Shown piece by piece: positions 33,726-42,551 of a stretch of 64,000 nucleotides of DNA. The notes beneath the pieces were generated by a model. It was not told where the DNA came from. It saw nothing but the letters and a program-made list of their open reading frames with translations, and made no database searches. The stretch spans positions 186,001-250,000 of the forward strand of contig CAXXUJ010000002.1 of assembly GCA_963677695.2 (NCBI GenBank), read 5' to 3'. Source of the stretch: SABI01 sp963677695 (GTDB lineage: Bacteria; Spirochaetota; Spirochaetia; Sphaerochaetales; Sphaerochaetaceae). A program made the translations under genes and the position numbers. Position 1 is the first letter of the stretch; every line of letters begins with the position of its first letter.

Positions 33726-34484
33726 ATGTCAGTGAAAGGATTTGTTCATTCAGTAGAATCATTCGGGACCCTCGACGGTCCCGGAGTGAGATACGTTCTC
33801 TTCCTCCAGGGCTGTAACCTCAGATGCCGCTACTGCCATAACCCAGATACCTGGAAGGCAAAGGGGAAGGAGCTGTCAGACTCAAAGATTGTCGTGGACA
33901 ATATCCTCTCCTACCGCTCGTTCATCTCTTCAGGCGGTGTGACCGTCAGCGGTGGAGAACCCCTGATGCAGAGCGCATTCACACTCGATATCATACAGCG
34001 GTGCAAGGATGAGGGCCTTCACACCGCCATCGATACTGCAGGGGCTGTTCCCCTTGAACAGTCCAAAGCTGTCCTCGATGCCGTTGACCTTGTCCTTCTC
34101 GATATCAAGAGTCTCGATGATGAGCAGTGCAGGTCTCTCACTGGATTGGGGAATAAAGATACCCTGGCAACACTGGATTACTGTGAGTCGATCGGGAAGA
34201 AGGTATGGCTTCGCCATGTCCTCGTTCCCGGCTGGACCCTCGAGAACGAACGCCTTGAAGCCCTTGCCGATTACCTGAAGGATTATACCTGCATCGAGCA
34301 GGTGGAGCTCCTTCCCTACCATTCGATGGGTCGTCATAAATGGGAGAAGCTCAATCTGGTTTATACCCTTGCCAACGTCACAGAGCCGAGAGGAAAAGTT
34401 CTTACCGAAGCGAAGGCGATTTTCGAACGTAGGGGACTGAACGTACTCATGGACACCGACACTCCGGCAGGCAAAGCAGGCTGA
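33726..34484 (+). CDS. pflA: Pyruvate formate-lyase activating enzyme (radical SAM)
   Basis: A 252-residue radical SAM enzyme. Cys30, Cys34 and Cys37 (CNLRCRYC) hold the [4Fe-4S] cluster that cleaves S-adenosylmethionine and takes hydrogen from Gly715 of PflB. VTVSGGEPLMQ near residue 76 and HVLVPGWT near 157 are family motifs. AAGGAGAG lies before the ATG. It lies directly after pflB, the usual order. Confidence 0.96.
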   Translation: MSVKGFVHSVESFGTLDGPGVRYVLFLQGCNLRCRYCHNPDTWKAKGKELSDSKIVVDNILSYRSFISSGGVTVSGGEPLMQSAFTLDIIQRCKDEGLHTAIDTAGAVPLEQSKAVLDAVDLVLLDIKSLDDEQCRSLTGLGNKDTLATLDYCESIGKKVWLRHVLVPGWTLENERLEALADYLKDYTCIEQVELLPYHSMGRHKWEKLNLVYTLANVTEPRGKVLTEAKAIFERRGLNVLMDTDTPAGKAG

Positions 34485-34594
34485 TATAACATATTTCTTA
34501 CACATTCTTTGTATTTGTCTAGAAAAATCTTTACTCTCTTCCCTCTTTCTTCTATTGTTATGACAATAAAATCTGAAAAGAAGAAGGATCATAC

Positions 34595-35941
34595 ATGAAC
34601 CATTGGACATATACCACCTTCCGCACACTCGTGGAATCGGTGAAGATGAGACTCCCCATGCCCTCACTCCAGATAGGAGACAGGAAGGCCGACCTCCCGA
34701 TCATACAGGGAGGAATGGGGATCGCCGTATCACTCTCCTCCCTCAGCACGGCAGTCGCCAGAAGCGGTGGAGTAGGGGTGATTGCCGCAAACGGGATCGG
34801 CATGATCGAACCCGATTACTTCAAGGACGGAAGGGCAGCGAATATTAAAGCTCTGAGACATGAGATTCGCAAAGCGAGAGAGGCTTCAAAGGGCCTGATC
34901 GGAGTCAATATCATGGTGGCGCTTCAGGACTTTCATGAGCTCCTGAAAACCTCAATCGAAGAAAAAGTTGATATGGTCATCATGGGAGCAGGACTCCCTG
35001 TGAAGCAGATTCCCGTGAAGGAAATGAGAGAAGCAGGCGTCCTTGCCGTCCCCATAGTCTCCTCTGCCCGTGCAGCGAAGCTGATCTTTTCCATGTGGAA
35101 AAGAATCTACAAGGACGTGCCCGATGCGGTAGTGGTTGAGGGGCCCAAGGCCGGAGGCCATCTCGGTGTTCCTCTTGATGAGCTTGACGATCCTATCCAC
35201 GCCCTTGAGAACGTGATTCCCGAGGTCGTGGATGAGGTGAAAGCGTTCGAAGAAGAATTCTCTAAATCAATTCCCGTCATCGCTGCCGGTGGTATATTCA
35301 CCGGTGAAGATATCTATCGTATTATGAAACTCGGCGCTTCAGGAGTCCAGATGGGTACCCGCTTTGCGGCTACAGAAGAGTGTGATGCCGATTTGGGCTT
35401 CAAGGAAGCCCTGGTCGCATGCCGCGATGAGGATATCGGGATCATAAAGAGTCCGGTAGGACTGCCCGGCAGAGCTATTGTCAATGAATTCCTCACTTCC
35501 ACAACTGAGAAGAAGAGAACCTTCAAGTGTCCCTGGCAGTGTCTCGCAGGCTGTCAGGCCGAAGAGTCGAACTACTGTATCTCCATGGCACTCAACAATG
35601 CAAGAAAGGGGAAGATGAAAAGCGGTTTCGTCTTTGTTGGTTCCAATGCTTCCAGGATTTCCCGCATCGATACAGTCCCTTCCCTGATCTCAGAGCTGAA
35701 GCAGGAGTATTTTGATGCGCTTTTTGCTGATAAACGTCAGCTCCTTCATGATACCGCAGAGCGTTTCAGTTCCCTCAAGGATGAACTGCTCAATGCCGAA
35801 GGACGCCTTATCCAGCTGAAAGAGAGCTTACAGACCCTGAAGGTAACCGAGGAAATAGCGAGGATAACCGGAAAGCTCGAGCAGCTGAAAGGCGAGATGA
35901 AACTCTGCCTGAAGAGACTTGCACTCCCTGTCCTGATGTGA
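34595..35941 (+). CDS. NAD(P)H-dependent flavin oxidoreductase (nitronate monooxygenase family) with C-terminal coiled coil
   Basis: A 448-residue FMN protein of the nitronate monooxygenase/FabK family. LPIIQGGMGIAVS near residue 33, VDMVIMGAGLP, VVEGPKAGGHLG near 180 and GASGVQMGTRFAATEE near 248 bind FMN and phosphate. A cysteine cluster Cys312, Cys316, Cys320 and Cys328 (CPWQCLAGC then C) follows; it occurs in related Firmicutes proteins and may hold metal or an iron-sulfur cluster. The last 75 residues form a predicted coiled coil (LKDELLNAEGRLIQLKESL). Substrate uncertain: nitronate, enoyl-ACP or another electron acceptor. It is a single gene. Confidence 0.85.
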   Translation: MNHWTYTTFRTLVESVKMRLPMPSLQIGDRKADLPIIQGGMGIAVSLSSLSTAVARSGGVGVIAANGIGMIEPDYFKDGRAANIKALRHEIRKAREASKGLIGVNIMVALQDFHELLKTSIEEKVDMVIMGAGLPVKQIPVKEMREAGVLAVPIVSSARAAKLIFSMWKRIYKDVPDAVVVEGPKAGGHLGVPLDELDDPIHALENVIPEVVDEVKAFEEEFSKSIPVIAAGGIFTGEDIYRIMKLGASGVQMGTRFAATEECDADLGFKEALVACRDEDIGIIKSPVGLPGRAIVNEFLTSTTEKKRTFKCPWQCLAGCQAEESNYCISMALNNARKGKMKSGFVFVGSNASRISRIDTVPSLISELKQEYFDALFADKRQLLHDTAERFSSLKDELLNAEGRLIQLKESLQTLKVTEEIARITGKLEQLKGEMKLCLKRLALPVLM

Positions 35942-35963
35942 CGGGGAGAACGTAGATGCTATA

Positions 35964-37649
35964 TCAGTTCTCTCTCTGATGTTTCTCTATCTCTTCAGTG
36001 ATGAAGGAGATGAGGGAATTAATATCTTCTCCTGAGTTTTTCGCCGCATCCTTGAGTTTCGCGAACTTTGCGACTGTCTTCAGCATGATGGGATTGTTGA
36101 GGTTCTTGAATACCGAATTCCTCTCAATGAGTGCATCCTTCAGGAAAGGGTAGCGGGTGAGGATGTCGGCAATGGTGTCCTGTTCACTTATCATATGGTG
36201 AACATACACATTTCCCATCCTCCCGGCAACAAAAGGAAGCGGGGAAAAGAATAATTTCTTCCTCCGAGAGGTGCGCATTCTTCCACACCTCACGAATGAA
36301 ACGACAGCTCCCAGGATTTCCCTTTTTCCCCATAAAGCATATACCCCATAATAACGACCGAAGGGGTGGAGGGCACCTGCGGTTCCTTTCAGGTGACAGG
36401 TGATGGTTCTGATATCGAACCTGCCGGGATATCGTCGTATCGTGGCGAGAATGGGTTGAGCACCGAAGAAGGTCGCTTCCCTGTTCCCTTCGCAGATATC
36501 ACATCCCGTGCACTCCTGAACGGGAGAGTTCATCATTTCGAGAATTCCTTTTCTCCTGCAGTCAATAGCTGATGTAAAGATCGGTAGCGGAGGAGCTTCC
36601 TTCTGTATGAATTCCTCAGGAGTGAGAAGAATATAGGAGTAGGAGAGTTCCCTGTCTCGTCCTCCTCTCCCCGATTCCTGAAGAAAGGCCATGGGATCAT
36701 CAGGGAAATCGTAATGGATGACGCTTCGCACATTATTTTTATCTACACCCATCCCGAAAGCACTCGTTGCACAGAGGATACCCGAGTCACTTGTGTAAAA
36801 CCACTCTTCGATATTTTCCCTCGCAACTTTCTCCATACCCGCATGATAGGACGCGATCGTTATTCCATCCATTCTCGCCCGGAGCCGCTGTGCTATGATT
36901 TCAGTTTTCCTCCGGGACCTGAAAAAGATGATGGCAGGACGGGAAGAGGGCGGGGAGAGTATCAGGCTGAGAGAGACTTCCCTGCTGAGTGTCTTCATCA
37001 CCCGGTAGTTGATGTTCTCCCGGTCGCTGCTTCCACGAATCGTATGATAGTGTTCTTCCATGAACAGATACTTCCTGATGACCTTAGCATCCTTTTGATC
37101 GAGTGTTGCAGTGAAGGCTAAAATCTGGTTGGGAGCGATCTCTGTCAGGTGCTGACCGAGGTGAAGATAGGAGGGACGGAAGGTAAGCCCCCACTGAGCG
37201 ATCACATGTGCTTCATCAATGACAGCAAGCGATATGGGCAAAGAAGCAAGCTCATTCCTGACCTCCTCAATCTCCAACATCTCGCAGGTGATCAGGAGAA
37301 AGGAAAACCCACCGCCTTTTAATTCCCTAAACAGCCCATCTCTTTCCTCTTTTGACTGTCCTCCTCTGAGAATGACTGCCTTCTCTCCCAGCTTCTCTAT
37401 CCTACGTTTCTGGTCGTTCAGGAGAGAGAGGAGGGGGTAGATGATCATCGTGATTCCTTTGATGATAAGTGAGGGGAGCATGAAGCAGATGCTTTTTCCG
37501 GCACCGGTTGGAAGAATGACAAGGAGATTGTTCCTCTCGTTCTTCTCCTCCTTTTCAAGAATGGTCTGGACGACGAGTTCCTGAAAAGGGTAGAGGGAAG
37601 ATAGAGAAAAACGACTGTGAAGCAGGGATGAGATATGTTCGTTCAGCAT
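35964..37649 (-). CDS. RecQ-family DNA helicase with DUF1858-like C-terminal domain
   Basis: A 561-residue superfamily 2 helicase. PTGAGKS (47-53, Walker A), VIDEAH (143-148), FTATL, and the helicase-C segment ATSAFGMGVDKNNVRSVIHYDFP then QESGRGGRD are RecQ motifs. A cysteine group follows (CRRKG ... CTGCDIC), matching the RecQ zinc site. The usual winged-helix and HRDC domains are not evident. Instead residues 489-561 (DTIADILTRYPFLKDALIE, NPIMLKTVAKFAKLKDAA) resemble DUF1858, a small domain of hemerythrin- and redox-type proteins. It unwinds DNA with ATP in repair. It is divergent from the antiporter gene. Confidence 0.88.
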   Translation of the reverse strand: MLNEHISSLLHSRFSLSSLYPFQELVVQTILEKEEKNERNNLLVILPTGAGKSICFMLPSLIIKGITMIIYPLLSLLNDQKRRIEKLGEKAVILRGGQSKEERDGLFRELKGGGFSFLLITCEMLEIEEVRNELASLPISLAVIDEAHVIAQWGLTFRPSYLHLGQHLTEIAPNQILAFTATLDQKDAKVIRKYLFMEEHYHTIRGSSDRENINYRVMKTLSREVSLSLILSPPSSRPAIIFFRSRRKTEIIAQRLRARMDGITIASYHAGMEKVARENIEEWFYTSDSGILCATSAFGMGVDKNNVRSVIHYDFPDDPMAFLQESGRGGRDRELSYSYILLTPEEFIQKEAPPLPIFTSAIDCRRKGILEMMNSPVQECTGCDICEGNREATFFGAQPILATIRRYPGRFDIRTITCHLKGTAGALHPFGRYYGVYALWGKREILGAVVSFVRCGRMRTSRRKKLFFSPLPFVAGRMGNVYVHHMISEQDTIADILTRYPFLKDALIERNSVFKNLNNPIMLKTVAKFAKLKDAAKNSGEDINSLISFITEEIEKHQREN

Positions 37650-37824
37650 ACAACTATGTACTGCTGAAGAATGTCATGTGCTTCGGTCCGGGAGAAAGAC
37701 TCTGGTGCATTGTACCCGTTCAGATATCTTTTTTAATGAATAAAAAATGCAATTCCTTGTAGGTTATGCTCATTGTGTGCTAGTATGACCTTCAATTGTT
37801 CACAGTCAGGAAGGAGATGCCACA

Positions 37825-39654
37825 TTGAATCTATCCCATATTGCCATGCAGATACTCGAACTCGGACTGCTCGTTCTCGCCTCCTATTTCGGCGGGCGTC
37901 TGGCCCGCAAGATGCGTATCGGGGAAGTGATCGGGCAGATACTCGGAGGAATCCTTATCGGTCCCCATTTCCTTCTCCTGGTCAATCGATGGCTGACTTC
38001 CCATCCGGCGATTGCCGGATTGAAGGTGATGCATCCACTCTCCGCCTTCTTCGAAACACGGTTTGAGGATTATATGGGAATCATGGAAGGGATGCACTTC
38101 TTCGTCTTCCTCTTCCTAGGGATCGTAGCATTCTCTCTCGGTGAGGAGCTTCACTGGAACAGGCTGAAGCAGGTAGGTTTCAAGGCATCTCTGATCTGTC
38201 TCCTGCAGGCCTTCACCACCTGGTTCGCTCTCACCATGGTGTTCCGTTTCATTTTCCATACTTCCTGGATTGTTGCGCTTCTTATAGGATCAATCGGAAT
38301 CGCAACAGCTCCGGCACTTACGTTCATCCTTATGTCGAAGTACAAGGTGGAAGGGCAGTTGAAGAATATTCTTGCCAACATCGTCGTTCTTGACGATGTG
38401 ATTGAAGTGATCGTCTTCTCGATCACACTCAGTGTCGCGGTCGCGATGAAAAGCGGTATCCACATCTCCGTGCAGCACATCATCACCGATCTTGGACTGG
38501 AAATAGGACTGGCAATCCTATTAGGATTCCTCCTCTACCTCTTCCTCCGTTTTGCCATTCGCAGTTATACCCACGAACATCCCCTTTCTGATGATGATTC
38601 AGATGAATCACTCCTCTCCACGGTCCTGTCGGACCACCCTACACCTTCGGTGGAAATCTTTCTCATCATCATAGGAGCGGTCGCAGTCATCATAGCACTG
38701 GCTATGAACCTCGATCTCCCGTTCCTGGTCGTTGCTGTTGTCGCTGGAATCTTCGTTGCGAATTTTCATACCAACGCCCTTTTCGATTCCCTCAAACTGA
38801 AGGATGTCATGCCGGTATTCAATCTCCTCTTCTTCGGTATCATCGGAGCGAGTGTGCAGATCGAGACCTTCTCCTTTGAAACCGTGTTTTTTGTTCTTGG
38901 GTACTTTGTTATCAGGACGATTGCGAAACTGGCAGGGAACTGGATCGGGTGCAGGATCACAGGACAGGATCCCAAGATCACGGCAAGCATACCCAAGCTC
39001 ATGCTTCCGCAGGCGGGAATGGCAGCCGTAGAAACGATTCTTGTCGCACGAACACTCGGCGGAGCCGATGGAGAACTGATATTCAATACCATTGTTCCCG
39101 CACTCGTGATCTTCGAACTTGTCGGGGCGTACCTCTCCGAACAGACCCTGATCAAATGGAAAGAATGGGTCATCGGGGAGAAGGAAGCGATTCAATCGGC
39201 AGGTATCAGCATTCAGTCAGGTGATGAGTCAGCCATTCATGAGATGATGCCGCTTCCTGTCATGACACTGGAAGAGAGAGATGGAGGCTATTCAAAGACC
39301 GAGGTGATCGAGCACCTGCTCGATACCCTGTTCGAGAGAAGATACATCACAGACAGGGAATATACGAGAAACGCCATATTCGAGCGGGAACAGCTCGGAT
39401 CAACCGTTTTGATCGATCAGGTGGCACTCCCTCACTGCAGGAGCGAAGCGATCGATGAACCTGTCATTATCGGGTGCCGTCTCCCTTCTCCGGTACTATG
39501 GAATATCAAACCGGATAAAAAGGTGAAACTGGTCTTTATGATCATTTCTCCCAAACAGAAGCCAGAGGATCACCTGAGAGCGCTCCAATGGCTCGCCCGT
39601 GCTCTCAGCAGCGGGGAATTATCCCACCTGAGTGTTGATTCTGCGACAACGTAG
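37825..39654 (+). CDS. CPA2 cation:proton antiporter fused to PTS EIIA domain
   Basis: A 609-residue protein. Residues 1 to about 435 hold the antiporter fold of 12-13 helices (LGLLVLASYFGGRLARKMRIGEVIGQILGGILIGP; ATAPALTFILMS; VVLDDVIEVIVFS with the ion-path Asp pair). Residues about 470-609 form a PTS EIIA type 2 domain, with the phosphorylatable His537 in VALPHCRSEA. This fusion is known in several spirochaetes and Firmicutes and suggests control of cation flux by the PTS state. The TTG start at 37825 follows AGGAAGGAG. Confidence 0.9.
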   Translation: MNLSHIAMQILELGLLVLASYFGGRLARKMRIGEVIGQILGGILIGPHFLLLVNRWLTSHPAIAGLKVMHPLSAFFETRFEDYMGIMEGMHFFVFLFLGIVAFSLGEELHWNRLKQVGFKASLICLLQAFTTWFALTMVFRFIFHTSWIVALLIGSIGIATAPALTFILMSKYKVEGQLKNILANIVVLDDVIEVIVFSITLSVAVAMKSGIHISVQHIITDLGLEIGLAILLGFLLYLFLRFAIRSYTHEHPLSDDDSDESLLSTVLSDHPTPSVEIFLIIIGAVAVIIALAMNLDLPFLVVAVVAGIFVANFHTNALFDSLKLKDVMPVFNLLFFGIIGASVQIETFSFETVFFVLGYFVIRTIAKLAGNWIGCRITGQDPKITASIPKLMLPQAGMAAVETILVARTLGGADGELIFNTIVPALVIFELVGAYLSEQTLIKWKEWVIGEKEAIQSAGISIQSGDESAIHEMMPLPVMTLEERDGGYSKTEVIEHLLDTLFERRYITDREYTRNAIFEREQLGSTVLIDQVALPHCRSEAIDEPVIIGCRLPSPVLWNIKPDKKVKLVFMIISPKQKPEDHLRALQWLARALSSGELSHLSVDSATT

Positions 39655-39710
39655 CCGTGAAGAATATCTCAATATGTTAAAAGCTTCTGGAAATGTGTAA
39701 AAAAATATGT

Positions 39711-39738
39711 AATAGTTTACGGAATTATGTAAACTATT
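39711..39738. promoter_or_regulatory. Operator-like 10-bp inverted repeat at the DUF4143 ATPase promoter
   Basis: AATAGTTTAC, eight bases, GTAAACTATT. The right arm ends at the first base of the -35 box TTGACA, a position suited to repression. Confidence 0.65.
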
Positions 39739-39766
39739 TGACATGCACACAAACAAGGCTTACTAT
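39738..39766 (+). promoter_or_regulatory. Promoter of the DUF4143 ATPase gene
   Basis: TTGACA, a 17-base spacer and TACTAT (five of six). It ends 6 bases before ATG 39773, so the message is probably leaderless. Confidence 0.7.
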
Positions 39767-39772
39767 AGGTAT

Positions 39773-41086
39773 ATGAACGAAACGTTGAGTTTGATCATTG
39801 CACAGCAGCAGGACGACCTGAGAAGCCAGTTTCCTATTGTGCCTAGGGATACGCAGATACTTCCTGTCCCAAGGAAGGCTACAGTAATTATCGGGGTCAG
39901 AAGATGCGGGAAATCTACATGGCAGCATGAGAAGATCGAATCCCTCCTCTGTGATGGAGTACAGGCAGAACGTATTTGTTTCATTGATTTTTCCGATGAC
40001 CGTCTGGACTTTCTCCGGGGTGAAGAATCTGATCCGGCAGTAATTTCTGATACGTATTATGCTATGTATCCAGATAGTCATGCACAGAAGGTGTTTTTCT
40101 TCTTTGATGAACTGCAGTATGTGAATAGGTGGGCTCAATTTGTTAACAGGATCCAGACAACAGAAAACTGCGAGGTGTATATCTCCGGTTCTTCTGCGAA
40201 GCTGCTGGCCAAAGAAATTGGGTCCGAACTTGGAGGGAGGGCTTTCCCTTGGGAGTTATTCCCGTTTTCCTTCCGGGAGTTCCTCAGAGCAAATGGGAAA
40301 CCTGAAGCCATAACCGACATTTCAAGTAGAGACGCGATCGTCGGTGCGTTTGGTGAATATGTAACGAAAGGAGGGATGCCGGAACGGCTTATCCTACCCA
40401 AAGAGACCATGGCGCCGATGTACTTCCAGAATCTCATCAATGATGTGCTCACCCGGGATATTATGCTCAGATACAATATTTCGCATCCGGTTCAGTTGAA
40501 AAGACTGGTACAGATACTGATGAATAACTTTTCTCGTTTAATATCGGTAAATAAATTAAAACAGCGTCTAGCAGGGGAGAGGAACAGGTTGGCTCCAGAG
40601 TTGATTAATGATTACATCGAAAAGCTGATCGACTGTTACCTGCTTTTTACTGTCCCGATCCGCTCATACAACATGGCAGTACAAGCGGTGAATCCAAAGA
40701 AGGTCTACTGTGTGGACCATGCAATGGCTCAGGCCTATTCGCGCGCCACCACTGATAACAACGGATTTGCATTGGAGAATATGATCTTTACAGCCCTAAG
40801 ACGAACCACGGAACATATTTTTTACTATAAAACTTCCCGTGGTGATGAGATAGATTTCGTAGTTGGACCTGATTCCGATATTCGCCTGATTCAGGTTTGT
40901 TGGGAGTTGGGAAAACAGGGGAAAACCCGAGATCGTGAAATCAGCGCTCTTCTTGATGGTATGGGTGAACTTGAACTTCAGGAATCATGGTTGATAACCG
41001 CTTATGAAGATGAAAAAATCGAAGATGAAGCAACAGGTAGAAGCATTCATGTGATTCCTGCCTACAAATGGTTATTGCAGCAATAA
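39773..41086 (+). CDS. AAA ATPase with DUF4143 C-terminal domain
   Basis: A 437-residue ATP-binding protein. Walker A GVRRCGKST lies at 41-49, Walker B KVFFFFDELQ at about 110-119, and YISGSSAKLLAKEIGSELGGRAF and LFPFSFREFL follow as in the AAA_14 group. The DUF4143 part (about 220-437) has DVLTRDIMLRYN, then GFALENMIFTALRR and YKTSRGDEIDFVV, a nuclease-like Asp-Glu arrangement. Function of the family is unsettled; members move often between genomes. Codon use is less GC-rich than that of neighbours. ATG 39773 is chosen because the -35 box covers the alternative start 39743. Confidence 0.85.
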   Translation: MNETLSLIIAQQQDDLRSQFPIVPRDTQILPVPRKATVIIGVRRCGKSTWQHEKIESLLCDGVQAERICFIDFSDDRLDFLRGEESDPAVISDTYYAMYPDSHAQKVFFFFDELQYVNRWAQFVNRIQTTENCEVYISGSSAKLLAKEIGSELGGRAFPWELFPFSFREFLRANGKPEAITDISSRDAIVGAFGEYVTKGGMPERLILPKETMAPMYFQNLINDVLTRDIMLRYNISHPVQLKRLVQILMNNFSRLISVNKLKQRLAGERNRLAPELINDYIEKLIDCYLLFTVPIRSYNMAVQAVNPKKVYCVDHAMAQAYSRATTDNNGFALENMIFTALRRTTEHIFYYKTSRGDEIDFVVGPDSDIRLIQVCWELGKQGKTRDREISALLDGMGELELQESWLITAYEDEKIEDEATGRSIHVIPAYKWLLQQ

Positions 41087-41580
41087 ATTCCCCCATTCTG
41101 ATTATGTACCGGTCACTGACAACAGATCCCACTTTACTTCGCTCTGCAAGTACGTTCCGGATCACTCAGGTGTGTAACCAGTACTGTGACCAGTTGCTAG
41201 GTAAAACTGGTATGAAACATTACTCATCTAGACCTGCTGAAAAGGCAAATCCCTTGTTTTTCTCAATGAGATCAAAGGTGGAAGAGAAATCCAGCGCCCG
41301 CACCGAACAGTAATCCGATCGACTACTGGTCAAACAGCGCGGTAGGTATACCTCTCCTCAGTTATCACTCTCTTCTTATGATATTTTTGTGAGTATAGTG
41401 AGCGGGATTACGGCAGCCTGACCGAGTTCGTGGAGTCCTTACATTCTCTGTGAACAGGATATCGCTTTTAGATCAGATGGTGGACTGTACACAGGTGAAC
41501 CCGTACTATGGAAGATATCTCAGAGTTTCACTAAGTCAGCACAAGGACGGGATATCTGAGGGAAGGGGAGGAGTAAGAAC
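41087..41580. other. 494-base intergenic region, possibly decayed coding sequence
   Basis: No intact gene was recognised. One frame near 41398-41454 reads SERDYGSLTEFVESLHSL before a stop, and other frames continue with gene-like composition. This would fit a broken gene, but no family could be named. No promoter is clear; GGGGAGG lies before the alpha/beta hydrolase start. Confidence 0.4.
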
Positions 41581-42498
41581 ATGAATAAGAGATCAGCTTT
41601 GATTGATGAGCAGCTTGGTAAGCGACTGACGAAGATGGAAGAGCTGAACAGAAAGATTCCTGTTCAGGGTGAGCGACAGATTATTCCCCTCGAGGGAAGA
41701 TCCATTCCGGTCGTGTTCTACAGGGCTTCCAGTGCGAACCGCCCCATCTGTTTCACTTTCCATGGCGGTGGATTCCTGTTCGGAGGCTGTGCCTTTGATG
41801 ATGCGATGAACCATTCGATCAGTACACATATGAATGTGAATGTGGTCTCTGTCGGGTACAGGAAAACCTCTGAATGCGCCTTTCCATGTGCACTCAACGA
41901 TGCCTATGAAGTCATTCAGTTCTTCATTCGAAATCAGGATATTTCTTTCAACAGAGAAAAGATAGTCACCTACGGTTCAAGTGCCGGAGCAAATATCGCA
42001 GCAGCGGTATCGATTCTCGCAGTGAGGAGAGGGGATTTCAGAGTCGCTATGCAGATTCTCAATTATCCCTATGTCGATGTCGCGACCTCTCCGCGGGATA
42101 AAGGACACGCTCCTGACCGGATAGAAATGATTGAGCTGTTCAACGACCTGTATGCACCGGAAAGTGAACGCCGTGATCCCCTGGTATCTCCTCTCTATGC
42201 TGAGAAGAAAGAGTATGATTCCAACATGGCTGCTGTCATGATTCTTGCAGAGAATGATGAACTGAGAGTGGAAGGGGAATTGTATGTCGAAAAGCTGTCA
42301 GGGTACGGACTGGATGTATCCACCATGGTGGCAGCCGGACAGATGCATGCCTTCCTTGAGTACTCATTCAGGGAGGTGGAAAAGGATCCAGCCTGCCCCG
42401 AAGCTATCAAAGAGGCGGCAAGGGACGGGAGCCTTCACAGGGTAAGAGACGAGGTTATGGATTTTATCTTCAGTGAATGGGAAAAAAGGAACATCTGA
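41581..42498 (+). CDS. Alpha/beta hydrolase (HSL/esterase family)
   Basis: A 305-residue esterase-like hydrolase. FTFHGGGFLFGG near residue 59 is the HGGG oxyanion motif of the hormone-sensitive-lipase group. YGSSAGANIAAAV near 134 holds the nucleophile Ser in GxSxG-like form. ILAENDELRVEGE and AGQMHAF give the Asp and His of the triad. No signal peptide, so cytosolic. The natural ester is unknown. The start has GGGGAGG about 10 bases before it. It is convergent with ilvE. Confidence 0.88.
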   Translation: MNKRSALIDEQLGKRLTKMEELNRKIPVQGERQIIPLEGRSIPVVFYRASSANRPICFTFHGGGFLFGGCAFDDAMNHSISTHMNVNVVSVGYRKTSECAFPCALNDAYEVIQFFIRNQDISFNREKIVTYGSSAGANIAAAVSILAVRRGDFRVAMQILNYPYVDVATSPRDKGHAPDRIEMIELFNDLYAPESERRDPLVSPLYAEKKEYDSNMAAVMILAENDELRVEGELYVEKLSGYGLDVSTMVAAGQMHAFLEYSFREVEKDPACPEAIKEAARDGSLHRVRDEVMDFIFSEWEKRNI

Positions 42499-42551
42499 GA
42501 TCTCTCCCTGACGTTCCTCTTCTATACATATATGATATGTAGATGTTCAGT

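Noticed and set aside
39743..39773. Earlier start of the DUF4143 ATPase at 39743
   Set aside because: The codon overlaps the -35 box of the best promoter in the region; 39773 fits the predicted start point.
41087..41580. Insertion sequence or transposase remnant
   Set aside because: No transposase motif and no terminal repeats could be seen.
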